A DNA stretch of 64,000 bases from Marinobacter sp. SS5-14b (GTDB lineage Bacteria; Pseudomonadota; Gammaproteobacteria; Pseudomonadales; Oleiphilaceae). Positions within the stretch are counted from its first letter, which is position 1. Each line of letters opens with the position of its first letter. The stretch is from NCBI RefSeq assembly GCF_030541005.1, contig NZ_JASSVM010000002.1, positions 186,001-250,000 on the forward strand. The letters run 5' to 3'. Positions 22,122 to 30,853 of this stretch are shown here, in pieces. The notes beneath the pieces are model-generated. The model was not told where the DNA came from. It did no database searches and was given only the letters and a program-made list of their open reading frames with translations. Position numbers and translations under genes: made by a program.

Positions 22122-23354
22122 ATGACCACCGATACCCTGACAACCAGCCTTCGAACCGAACCCAACCGGCGCCTCGTGATTGGCGGCCTGGGCATGACCC
22201 AGATCGTCGCCTGGGGTACCACCTTTTATCTGCCTGCAGTGTTTGCCAACCCGATTGCCCGGGATAGCGGCTGGTCGCTATCGGTTGTGGTGACGGGGTT
22301 GTCGCTGGGGCTCTTGCTGGCCGGTTCCTGTTCACCGGTCACCGGGCGACTGATCGATCGTCACGGTGGCCGATATGTGATGGCGTTCAGCTCCATACTG
22401 ATCGCTGCAGGGCTGTGGCTCATGAGCCAGGTGACCGGCTTGACCGGCTATTTCCTGAGTTGGGCGGTATTGGGGATTGGTATGGCGGCGGGGTTATACG
22501 ACGCGGCTTTTGCCACCCTCGGGCGGCTGTATGGCTCCGGTGCCAGAAGTGCCATTACCGGCGTGACGCTGTTGGGTGGCCTGGCCAGTACATTGTGCTG
22601 GCCACTGTTGACGATTCTGGAAGAAACTCTGGGCTGGCGCCAGGGTGCACAGGTCGTTGCCCTGGTGCACCTGCTATTCTGCCTTCCGGTGCATCTGCTG
22701 GTGGTGCCGGTGCGCCAGGAAACCACAGCAACATCCAACGGTGGAGTCACACCGGCAAAGCCGGTAGAGCACCAACCGGCCGGCTCGTTTTTCCGGGACC
22801 GTCGTTTTCTGACGATCTGCCTGGCCTTTACTCTACTCGCCTTTGTAATGACGGGCCTGTCGGTGCATTTACTGGAGGTACTGCGGCAATGGGGCCTGGA
22901 CACGGCCACCGTGGTGATGATCGGTATGATCATCGGGCCTGCCCAGGTAACGGCCCGGGTATTGGAATTCTCTTTCGGGCGGGGATTTCATCCGGTCTGG
23001 TCCGCCCGGGTGGGCGCGCTGCTGGTACTGATCGGTGTTGCCCTTTTCAGCTTGTCCCAGCCGCTGGCGGCGTTTGTAGCTGCGGCAGTGTACGGCGCCG
23101 GTAACGGCATCATGACCATTGCCCGCGGTACCCTGCCCCTGGCGCTGTTCGGGCCGGATGCCTACGGCGAGCGCATGGGAGTGATGGCCCGCCCGGTCCT
23201 GATTGCCCAGGCCGCAGCGCCCATCCTGACGGCCACGGTGCTGACCCGAATGGATGCTTTCTATCTGCTGCCCGGCCTGGTCATTCTGCTGCTGGTGAGC
23301 TTTGCGCTTCTGGCTCTGCTCCCAGGCGCTCGAGTTCCTTCTCCACCGCATTAG
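22122..23354 (+). CDS. MFS transporter of unknown substrate
   Basis: A 410-residue, roughly 12-helix major facilitator protein. The ATG at 22122 (MTTDTLTTSLRTE) is preferred to a TTG 90 bases upstream because the first membrane helix (MTQIVAWGTTFYLPAVF) then lies about 33 residues in. The loop RLIDRHGGRYVM (about residues 77-88) fits the MFS motif between helices 2 and 3. It diverges from phnC and shares its control region, so co-regulation with phosphonate genes is possible but unproven. Its last 74 bases overlap the convergent RND gene. The substrate cannot be told from sequence. Confidence 0.85.
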   Translation: MTTDTLTTSLRTEPNRRLVIGGLGMTQIVAWGTTFYLPAVFANPIARDSGWSLSVVVTGLSLGLLLAGSCSPVTGRLIDRHGGRYVMAFSSILIAAGLWLMSQVTGLTGYFLSWAVLGIGMAAGLYDAAFATLGRLYGSGARSAITGVTLLGGLASTLCWPLLTILEETLGWRQGAQVVALVHLLFCLPVHLLVVPVRQETTATSNGGVTPAKPVEHQPAGSFFRDRRFLTICLAFTLLAFVMTGLSVHLLEVLRQWGLDTATVVMIGMIIGPAQVTARVLEFSFGRGFHPVWSARVGALLVLIGVALFSLSQPLAAFVAAAVYGAGNGIMTIARGTLPLALFGPDAYGERMGVMARPVLIAQAAAPILTATVLTRMDAFYLLPGLVILLLVSFALLALLPGARVPSPPH

Positions 23355-26300
23355 ACGATTTGGCAAAGCGCGCCAGCAGGTTATACAGCACCGGGATAAT
23401 GAACAGCGTCAGCGTGGTGGCGAAAATCAATCCGCCCAGGATCACCATGCCGATTGCAGCCCGGCTTTCCGCGCCGGCACCGGTGGCGATCACCAGGGGA
23501 ATGGCCCCGAACACCGTCGATATGGTGGTCATCAGTACCGGCCGGAAACGCAGAATGGCGCCTTCCAGTATGGCCTCCCGCACCTCATAACCCTTGTCCC
23601 GGAGCTGATTGGCAAACTCCACGATCAGTATGCCGTTCTTCGCCATCAAGCCCAGCAACATGATGATGCCGATCTGGCTGTAGATATTCAGGCTGATGCC
23701 GGACCACGCCAGGGCAATCAAGGCACCGGTGACGGCCAGGGGCACCGACAGCATGATGATCAACGGGTGAATCCAGCTTTCAAACTGCGCCGCTAGCACC
23801 AGGAAGACAATCACGAAAGCCAGTCCAAAGGTGATGAAAATGGCCGAGGACGAATCCTGGAACTCCCGGGACAAGCCTTTGAAGCTCAGGCGAGCTTCCG
23901 GTGGCAAGTTATCCACAGCCAGATTGTTGAGATAATTCAGGGCGGTGCCCAGGTCATAGCCATCCGCCAATGACGCACTGATCACCACCGCCGGTAGTCG
24001 GTCAATTCGTCGCAAATCCGGATTGGCACCGATTTCATCCACCGACACCAGAGCCTTCAGCGGAATCAGTTCGCCCCCGGCCCTTGGCCGAAGGAAGATC
24101 TGTTCGAGGTCTTCCGGAGTGGCTCGGTTGGCATCGTCTGCCTGCACAATCACATCGTATTCCTGACCGCGGTCCAGATAGGTGGTCACTTGCCGGGAAG
24201 CCAGCATGGTCTGCAGGGTCAGGCCGACGTCTTCAACCGTGATATCCAGGTCTGCCGCCCGGTCCCGGTCAATATTCACCCGCAATTCGGGCCGGGTGAG
24301 CTCGAAGTCGGTATCCACATTGAGCAGGTTCGGGTTTTCCTTCGCCCGCTCCATAATTTCCTCGCTCCAGGCCTGCACCGATTCATAATCCGGGCCCGCC
24401 ACCACAAACTCCACAGGCTGGTTAAAGCCCCGCTGGCCAAGACCCGGCGGGTTAATAACGTTCACCCGGATACCGGAAATGTCGGCAATTTTATCCCGGA
24501 TTTCAGACGTCACCTGTTGCTGCTTGATGTCGCGCTCATCCCAGGGAACCAGGCCCATAATCATGAAGGCGTTGTCTTCTTCGTTGCGGAAACCGACAAT
24601 CGATAACAACCGGGAAGCCGTTCCTTCGTCAAGGTACTCAAGCAGTTCGGTTTCAGCCTGCTGCACAAAATGATCGGTATACTCAACGGTTGCCCCCCGT
24701 GGCGCACCGGAGGGCATGATGATAACGCCCCGATCTTCCGTGGGAGCCAGCTCCTGTGGCAGGCGTGGATAGATTACGGCCGCGACAATCAGTCCCGCCA
24801 CGCCCAGACCAAGCAACAGGCCCGGTTGATTCAGGGAAAACCGCAGCAATTTTTCATAGCCATTGGTGAGGCCATTCAGAACTTTTTCGCTGAAGGCCCA
24901 GAGCCGGTGGCCTTCTTCGGTTTCCGGGCTGTGTCTCAGCCACTTGGAACACAGCATGGGCGCCAGCGTCAGCGCCACCAGGCTGGAGACAATCACCGCA
25001 GCCGCAAGGGTAAAACCGAATTCCGCAAACAACCGGCCGACGTTACCGCCCATAAATGAAATCGGCACGAAGACCGCCACCAATGTCAGTGTGGTGGCGA
25101 TAACCGCAAAGGCGACCTGTTTGGCACCGTGGTAAGCCGCCAGTAACGGTGGTTCACCTTCATCAATCCGCCGCTGGATGTTCTCCAGCATCACGATGGC
25201 GTCGTCCACCACCAGGCCAATCGCCAGAATGATCGCCAGCAGGGTTAGTACGTTGATGGAAAAGCCGAGAAAACCCAGGCCGATGAAGGCCCCGATCACA
25301 GCGACCGGAATGGTCACCGCAGGAATCAGCGTGGCACGCCAGGAGCGCAGAAACAGAAAGATCACCAGAATGACCAATGACACCGAGATCGCAAGGGTCA
25401 CCAGCACTTCCTGGATAGAGGCACGAATGAAGATGGATTCGTCGTAGCTCTCGTTGATCGATACTTCCGGCGGCAGGGTTTCCCGAATGTTTTTCAGCTC
25501 GGCCGTTACCGCGTCAGAGACCGCAACCGTGTTGGCTTTGGACTGGCGGATAATACCCATACCAATGGCCGTCTTGCCGTTGGCCCGCAGTCGTCCGATA
25601 TCCGATTCCACACCCATCTGTACATTGGCCACTTCGCCCAGACGCAGCAGATCATTGCCATCCCGCCGAATAACCAGATTGCGAAACTCTTCCACCGACG
25701 TTAACCGGCCTTCCGCCCGTACCGTGAAATTCCGGGTGGAGGAATCCACCGAACCGGCCGGCAACTCAACGTTGTTGGCCCGAAGCGCACGCTCCACTTC
25801 GGCAACCGTGATATTGCGAGCCGCCAGCCTTTCCCTGTCGAGCCACACCCGGATGGCGTACCGGCGCTCACCGCCAATGCGCACATCGGCCACGCCATCC
25901 AGCACCGACAGCCGGTCGCTCAATGCTCGGTCGGCAAAATCGCTGAGCTCAGCACTGTCCCACACCTCACTGGTGAGCGTTATCCACATCATCGGCCGGG
26001 CATCGGAATCCGCTTTGCGAACAACCGGGGGGTCCGCTTCGTCCGGTAGCTCGTTGAGAACCCGGGACACTGCGTCACGTACGTCGTTGGCCGCAATATC
26101 AATATCGCGGGACGTGTTGAATTCAATACTGGTACGGGATTCACCCTGCTCGGTCGAGGATTCAATCGAGCGAATGCCCTCAATGCCACTGATGGCACCT
26201 TCAATAACCTGGGTAATCTGGGTATCGACCACTTCAGCAGCCGCACCGGTGTAATCGGTCGAGATAGACACCACAGGCGGGTCGATATCCGGGTATTCCC

Positions 26301-26403
26301 TAACCGGCAGCCCTAACAGGGCCGCCAACCCGAAGACCACAATCAGCAGGCTGAGAACCGTCGCAAACACCGGGCGTTTAATGGAAATATCAGACAGCAC
26401 CAT
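23281..26403 (-). CDS. RND efflux pump inner-membrane component (HAE-1 type)
   Basis: A 1040-residue proton-driven exporter of the AcrB/MexB superfamily, which takes drugs, dyes or lipids from the inner membrane and periplasm. It begins SDISIKRPVFATVLS, the usual cytoplasmic entry into helix 1, has the proton-relay pair in GLVVDDAIVMLENIQ (about residue 400) and two large periplasmic loops. The adaptor gene lies 3 bases upstream; no outer-membrane channel gene is nearby, so a TolC-like protein encoded elsewhere is presumably recruited. The 3' end overlaps the convergent MFS gene. Confidence 0.93.
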   Translation of the reverse strand: MVLSDISIKRPVFATVLSLLIVVFGLAALLGLPVREYPDIDPPVVSISTDYTGAAAEVVDTQITQVIEGAISGIEGIRSIESSTEQGESRTSIEFNTSRDIDIAANDVRDAVSRVLNELPDEADPPVVRKADSDARPMMWITLTSEVWDSAELSDFADRALSDRLSVLDGVADVRIGGERRYAIRVWLDRERLAARNITVAEVERALRANNVELPAGSVDSSTRNFTVRAEGRLTSVEEFRNLVIRRDGNDLLRLGEVANVQMGVESDIGRLRANGKTAIGMGIIRQSKANTVAVSDAVTAELKNIRETLPPEVSINESYDESIFIRASIQEVLVTLAISVSLVILVIFLFLRSWRATLIPAVTIPVAVIGAFIGLGFLGFSINVLTLLAIILAIGLVVDDAIVMLENIQRRIDEGEPPLLAAYHGAKQVAFAVIATTLTLVAVFVPISFMGGNVGRLFAEFGFTLAAAVIVSSLVALTLAPMLCSKWLRHSPETEEGHRLWAFSEKVLNGLTNGYEKLLRFSLNQPGLLLGLGVAGLIVAAVIYPRLPQELAPTEDRGVIIMPSGAPRGATVEYTDHFVQQAETELLEYLDEGTASRLLSIVGFRNEEDNAFMIMGLVPWDERDIKQQQVTSEIRDKIADISGIRVNVINPPGLGQRGFNQPVEFVVAGPDYESVQAWSEEIMERAKENPNLLNVDTDFELTRPELRVNIDRDRAADLDITVEDVGLTLQTMLASRQVTTYLDRGQEYDVIVQADDANRATPEDLEQIFLRPRAGGELIPLKALVSVDEIGANPDLRRIDRLPAVVISASLADGYDLGTALNYLNNLAVDNLPPEARLSFKGLSREFQDSSSAIFITFGLAFVIVFLVLAAQFESWIHPLIIMLSVPLAVTGALIALAWSGISLNIYSQIGIIMLLGLMAKNGILIVEFANQLRDKGYEVREAILEGAILRFRPVLMTTISTVFGAIPLVIATGAGAESRAAIGMVILGGLIFATTLTLFIIPVLYNLLARFAKSSNAVEKELERLGAEPEAQSSPAAE

Positions 26404-26406
26404 GGA

Positions 26407-27498
26407 TCAGGACTCCCGGGCAGGTTCGAACCTGTTATCCGGAATCGCAAGATCCGATTCAATCACCCGAATGCGGTTACCGGAACTGAGCCGATCCTGG
26501 CCGGTCACCACCACCGCGTCATCCGTGCTCAAGCCTCGTGTGACTTCAACCAGGCCCGGCATCCGGTTACCAACCTGCACCGATACCCGGCGTGCCACGC
26601 CGTCTTCTGCCACAAACACATACTTCTCATCGCCGCGCACCATGACCGCCTGTTCCGGCAGCACCAACCCTTCACGCTCCTGTAAGGTCAGCGACGCCGA
26701 CATGAACTGCCCTGGGCGTAATCGGCCATCGGGGTTATCAATCAACGCCCGTACGGCCAGGGTACGACTCAATTCACTGATGCGGGTGGCCAGCTCAATC
26801 AGCTGGCCTTCAAAAACCTGATCCGGAAACGCCGGTGAACTCGCCAGCACCGATTGGCCAAGCTGTACCTGCGCAACAAACCGCTCCGGTATCGCAAATG
26901 TCAGTTCAAGCCGATCGCTGCTGTCCAGCGTGGTAATGCTGGTGCCTGCCTGGAGGTAGGCACCGGTACTGATATCGGAAAGGCCCACCACACCGGCAAA
27001 CGGCGCTTCAATTCGATGGTTTTCCAGTCTGACTTTGGCGGCTTCGCGCTGAGCCTGCGCAACATCGACTGCCGTTCTGAGCACGTCTACTTGGGATTGG
27101 GACACGCTGTTGTTGGCTCGCAAGCTCTGTGCCCGATCGTATTGGCGGCGGGCATCGGCCAGCTGGGCTTCTATAACCGCCATGTCAGCGCGAGCCTGGC
27201 GATCATCCAGCTGAAGCAGAACCTCGCCTTGCTCAACCCGTTTACCGGGCTCCAGGTTAAGGGCAACCACCCGGCCACTGACTTCCGTCGTCAGCTCGAC
27301 GGCATTGACCGCCTGAAGGCTCGCAACCGCAGACACCTGGTCTCTGATTTGTTGAAACTCAGGCATGGTGATGTTGACCGCAGAAGCCTGAGCCTCTTCC
27401 TCCTGTTCAGCTTCAACCTGTTCCAGGCCCAGGTATACGCCAGCCCCTGCGACCACCACTGCCACGACCACAATCCCGACCAGCCACTGCTTCCACAT
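26407..27498 (-). CDS. RND efflux periplasmic adaptor (membrane fusion protein)
   Basis: A 363-residue adaptor linking the RND pump to an outer-membrane channel. It has an N-terminal membrane anchor (residues about 5-25), a barrel-sandwich half motif VSGRVVALNLEPGKRVEQGE (about 70-90), a coiled-coil hairpin (about 95-150), the second lipoyl half IEAPFAGVVGLSDISTGAYL and a beta-barrel with FEGQLIELATRI. It lacks a lipobox cysteine, so it is anchored by its helix. It lies directly upstream of the pump gene with a 3-base gap. Confidence 0.92.
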   Translation of the reverse strand: MWKQWLVGIVVVAVVVAGAGVYLGLEQVEAEQEEEAQASAVNITMPEFQQIRDQVSAVASLQAVNAVELTTEVSGRVVALNLEPGKRVEQGEVLLQLDDRQARADMAVIEAQLADARRQYDRAQSLRANNSVSQSQVDVLRTAVDVAQAQREAAKVRLENHRIEAPFAGVVGLSDISTGAYLQAGTSITTLDSSDRLELTFAIPERFVAQVQLGQSVLASSPAFPDQVFEGQLIELATRISELSRTLAVRALIDNPDGRLRPGQFMSASLTLQEREGLVLPEQAVMVRGDEKYVFVAEDGVARRVSVQVGNRMPGLVEVTRGLSTDDAVVVTGQDRLSSGNRIRVIESDLAIPDNRFEPARES

Positions 27499-27516
27499 GG
27501 TTTAAAAACCTGTTCG

Positions 27517-28104
27517 TTAGGAGCCCTGCGGGTCAACGCCCGCCCCTTTTTTCTGGATAACCAATACCACCTCACCGACATCAATCCCCCATTTACTCAT
27601 GGTGGTTTGATTAATCAGGGTGTCCGGGGTGATCAGATACATCCAGTCATCCATGCGTACATTGATGGTGCCATCTCCGTATGACACTTGAAGTAGATAA
27701 TTCATATGTATGGCATTGCCTTGCCAACGCATGGTACCCGGCTCTACCACATCACCGGCGTCAGCGTGGTAGCTGCTTTCGGCCGGAGTCAGTGTCCAGA
27801 TCCGGGTTTGAACCTCACCGTCATTGAAGCGGAAGACTTCATCCAGGGTACCAACACCATTGGCGTCCCAGGTTGCGGTTATATCGGCATCGAAGGTACG
27901 TATTACCGCTCCGGAATAGTCCTTGACCACGCCTCGCGCCGAAAGTTCGCCGTTAAAAAATTCCTGGGGAATCAGCTTTGGTTCGCTGCCCTGATAGTCG
28001 TCCAGAGACGGGCCGGCACACCCCGCCAGTGCCAGAACGGTTAACAGTATAAGACTCACCGGCCCCAAACCACTGACCTTGCGATGGATGTGGCAATTTT
28101 GCAT
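27517..28104 (-). CDS. Lipoprotein of the DUF3833 family
   Basis: A 195-residue lipoprotein when started at the ATG at 28102-28104 (MQNCHIHRK). The hydrophobic core ends in the lipobox LAGC with Cys29 as the acylated residue. The rest is a beta-rich domain (EFFNGELSARGVVKDYSG ... WGIDVGEVVLVIQKKG) I recognise as the DUF3833 type, of unknown function. It is on the same strand as the RND genes and 18 bases from the adaptor gene, so it may be in the same transcript. A TTG 30 bases upstream is an alternative start. Confidence 0.8.
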   Translation of the reverse strand: MQNCHIHRKVSGLGPVSLILLTVLALAGCAGPSLDDYQGSEPKLIPQEFFNGELSARGVVKDYSGAVIRTFDADITATWDANGVGTLDEVFRFNDGEVQTRIWTLTPAESSYHADAGDVVEPGTMRWQGNAIHMNYLLQVSYGDGTINVRMDDWMYLITPDTLINQTTMSKWGIDVGEVVLVIQKKGAGVDPQGS

Positions 28105-28325
28105 GACTTTTACACTCCAGACACGGGTTAACAACAGAGTGATTTACGTGCGCAGTGCCTGGGCCGATCAGAAATATTCCTGAATCGTCATTTCAGCCAA
28201 TTGTCTATTCTGACAGAGCCCCCGGTGGTTTCCGTCAATGGCAGCTACAGAATAATACCGTACAACTGCACCCATCCTGGCTTTCGAGCTGAACAGATTT
28301 TCACCAAAAACCGGAAGGATTGGTT

Positions 28326-30146
28326 ATGCCTGTGTACAAAGCACCCTTGCGAGACATGAAGTTTCTGCTGAACGATGTGTTTGATTATCCACGCCATTAT
28401 CAAAGCCTGGCCTCCGGTGAAAATGCGACGCCCGACATCGTGGAGGCCATCCTGACTGAATGTGGGCGGTTCAGCGAAGAAGTTTTGAGCCCGTTGTATC
28501 AGAGCGCCGATGAAGAAGGCTGCAAACTGGAAAACGGTGAAGTCACCACACCGAAGGGCTTCAAAGAAGCCTACCAGCAGTATGTCATGGGAGGCTGGCA
28601 AGGGCTTTCTGCGCCCGAAGAGTTCGGAGGCCAGGGGTTGCCTGCCTCCATGGGTTTGTTCAAGCAGGAAATGATGGGGACAGCTAACTGGTCGTTCTCG
28701 ATGTACCCGGGCCTATCGATTGGTGCCATGAACACCATTTTCCTGCACGGCAGCGAAGAACAGAAACAAACCTTCCTGGTTCCGCTCACAGAAGGCCGAT
28801 GGGGCGGCACTATGTGCCTGACAGAGCCCCAGTGTGGTACCGATCTCGGGCAGGTGAAAACCAAAGCCGAGCCTCTGGCCGATGGCAGTTACAAACTCAC
28901 TGGTACCAAGATTTTTATTTCGTCCGGTGATCACGATCTGACCGAAAACATTGTTCACATCGTACTCGCCCGCCTGCCCGGCGCACCCAAAGGTACCCGA
29001 GGCATCAGCCTGTTTATTGTGCCCAAATTCCTGCCCGGCGCTGACGGCGGTGTTGGTGAGCGCAACGGAGTGAGCTGCGGCAGCCTGGAAAAGAAGATGG
29101 GCATCAAGGCCTCGGCCACCTGCGTTATGAACTTCGATAACGCCACCGGGTACCTGATTGGCCCGGAAAACGAAGGCCTGGAGTGCATGTTCACCTTTAT
29201 GAACACCGCACGTATCGGTACCGCGATACAAGGCGTTGGCCCTGCCGAGCTGTCCTACCAATGGGCTCTGGACTATGCCAGAGAACGGCGCTCCATGCGG
29301 GCACTGTCTGGCAAGAAAGAACCCGAACAAGTGGCTGACAGCCTGATTCATCACGCCGATGTACGCCGCATGCTGCTGACTCAGAAAGCCATCGCTGAGG
29401 GCGGTCGGGCCATGCTCTACTACGCAGCCAAACTGGCTGACCATATGGTGGAAGCACACACGGATGGTGATACCGAGAAAGCGGACAGGTACGACGACAA
29501 ACTGGGTTTCCTGACCCCCATTCTCAAAGGCTTCCTGACCGAACTGGGTAACGAAGCCGCCAACCTGGGCGTTCAGGTATTCGGTGGCCACGGTTACATC
29601 CGTGAACACGGCATGGAACAGATTGTCCGGGATACCCGCATTGCCACGCTCTATGAGGGCACCACCGGTATCCAGGCCCTGGACCTGCTGGGCCGCAAGG
29701 TACTGCTGATGACCCAGGGCGGGGCTGTTCGTGAGTTCACGCTGAAGATTGCCAATTTCGCCCGCAAACACCTCACCAACAGCCAACTTCGCCCCATGGC
29801 CATCGAGCTGCTGAAGCTGACGGCCCAGTGGAACGTATTGACGGTGCGGGTCATGCTGGCTGCTCGAAAAGACCGGGATGTGGTCAGTGCCGCCGCCTAC
29901 GACTTCCTGATGTACAGCGGTTACGTATCAATGGCGTATATGTGGCTGCGCCAGTCTGCCGTAGCTGCAGACAAGCTGGAAAACGGGGGTGAAGAATCAG
30001 AAGCCTTCTACCGGACCAAACTCAATACCGCTGAGTTCTACTACGAACGCCTGCTGCCCCGGGCCCAGACCCATGCCACCAGCATGCTGAGCCCAACCCG
30101 GAATCTGATGCAGATAGAAGCGGACAATTTGGCCTTTACCGGGTAA
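28326..30146 (+). CDS. Long-form acyl-CoA dehydrogenase (DmdC/FadE5-like)
   Basis: FAD enzyme that introduces a trans-2 double bond into acyl-CoA. It has 606 residues, longer than the 380-residue classical form: a short N-terminal domain (MPVYKAPLRDMKFLLNDVF) , the ACAD core with MCLTEPQCGTDLGQ and FISSGDHD (residues about 155-200), the C-terminal helical domain containing ATLYEGTTGIQALDLLGRK (about 440-458), and an extra C-terminal helical extension. The architecture matches 3-methylmercaptopropionyl-CoA dehydrogenases as well as long-chain enzymes, so the substrate is open. The ATG at 28326 has an AAGGA site; a TTG two codons earlier is rejected. It ends at a strong terminator. Confidence 0.9.
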   Translation: MPVYKAPLRDMKFLLNDVFDYPRHYQSLASGENATPDIVEAILTECGRFSEEVLSPLYQSADEEGCKLENGEVTTPKGFKEAYQQYVMGGWQGLSAPEEFGGQGLPASMGLFKQEMMGTANWSFSMYPGLSIGAMNTIFLHGSEEQKQTFLVPLTEGRWGGTMCLTEPQCGTDLGQVKTKAEPLADGSYKLTGTKIFISSGDHDLTENIVHIVLARLPGAPKGTRGISLFIVPKFLPGADGGVGERNGVSCGSLEKKMGIKASATCVMNFDNATGYLIGPENEGLECMFTFMNTARIGTAIQGVGPAELSYQWALDYARERRSMRALSGKKEPEQVADSLIHHADVRRMLLTQKAIAEGGRAMLYYAAKLADHMVEAHTDGDTEKADRYDDKLGFLTPILKGFLTELGNEAANLGVQVFGGHGYIREHGMEQIVRDTRIATLYEGTTGIQALDLLGRKVLLMTQGGAVREFTLKIANFARKHLTNSQLRPMAIELLKLTAQWNVLTVRVMLAARKDRDVVSAAAYDFLMYSGYVSMAYMWLRQSAVAADKLENGGEESEAFYRTKLNTAEFYYERLLPRAQTHATSMLSPTRNLMQIEADNLAFTG

Positions 30147-30160
30147 TCCCCGGTAATTTT

Positions 30161-30187
30161 ATCCCGGGTTTACCCGGGATTTTTTTG
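30161..30187 (+). terminator. Intrinsic terminator of the acyl-CoA dehydrogenase gene
   Basis: ATCCCGGG and CCCGGGAT form an eight-base-pair stem with a TTTA loop, followed on the plus strand by seven T. It lies 14 bases after the stop codon. Confidence 0.88.
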
Positions 30188-30188
30188 C

Positions 30189-30842
30189 CTACTGATCCCG
30201 GAAACGCTGAATAAAGCTCTCAGATTCGGCAATGGAGGCTTCCATATTGCGGATCAGCGTATCCACATCGCTGCGGATTTTGCCCAGCTCGCTTTCCAAA
30301 GCGCCAATGGCCTGGGCATTCAAGTTGTGCTTGAGGTACAGCACCTGATCCTCAAACGCCTGTACAACCGGCTCCATCCTGGCTTCCGCCTGGTGCATGC
30401 GATCAATAAGCTGTCGATACTGGCTGCGGGTTTCTTTGAGCTGCTGCTCACTGTTGCGGCGAAGCGAGGCGCTTTCATAAAGCTCAAGTTCGTCTTCCCA
30501 TTCTTCGAACAGGGCCTCCGACACGTCTTCGACACTGTCGATTCGCTTGCGCACCTTGTCGGCAGCGTCTTTGCTGTCTTCATAGGCATCGCTGATTTCC
30601 TCGTACCTTGCCTTGAGCTCGGTATCGGAAACAGCGACGACTCTCTGGAATCGCTCCAGCGAAGACCGGAAGGTTTCCTGAGCATCGCTTTGAGCATCCC
30701 GGGCATCCTCCACCCGGTCCACCAGAATCTCACGCTTCTCATAGCCCAGCTTTTCCATTGCGCTGTAGTACACAGTGCTGCAGCCAGAAAGTACCGCCAA
30801 CACGACGAACACGGACAACGGGCCTGCTATGTTTTTGTTCAT
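30189..30842 (-). CDS. Lipoprotein of the DUF2959 family
   Basis: A 217-residue lipoprotein: signal peptide MNKNIAGPLSVFVVLAVLSGC with Cys21 as the lipidated residue, followed by about 190 residues that are almost entirely charged alpha helix with heptad-like spacing, predicting a periplasmic coiled coil. I recognise the N-terminal YYSAMEKLGYEKREILVDRVEDARDAQ-like region (shortened: AMEKLGYEKR) as DUF2959, of unknown function. It lies 11 bases downstream of mnmE on the same strand, so it may be read with mnmE. Confidence 0.82.
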   Translation of the reverse strand: MNKNIAGPLSVFVVLAVLSGCSTVYYSAMEKLGYEKREILVDRVEDARDAQSDAQETFRSSLERFQRVVAVSDTELKARYEEISDAYEDSKDAADKVRKRIDSVEDVSEALFEEWEDELELYESASLRRNSEQQLKETRSQYRQLIDRMHQAEARMEPVVQAFEDQVLYLKHNLNAQAIGALESELGKIRSDVDTLIRNMEASIAESESFIQRFRDQ

Positions 30843-30853
30843 TGTGGAGTCCT

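Noticed and set aside
28713..29786. 357-codon minus-strand open frame opposite the acyl-CoA dehydrogenase
   Set aside because: Shadow of a clear enzyme gene; no independent support.
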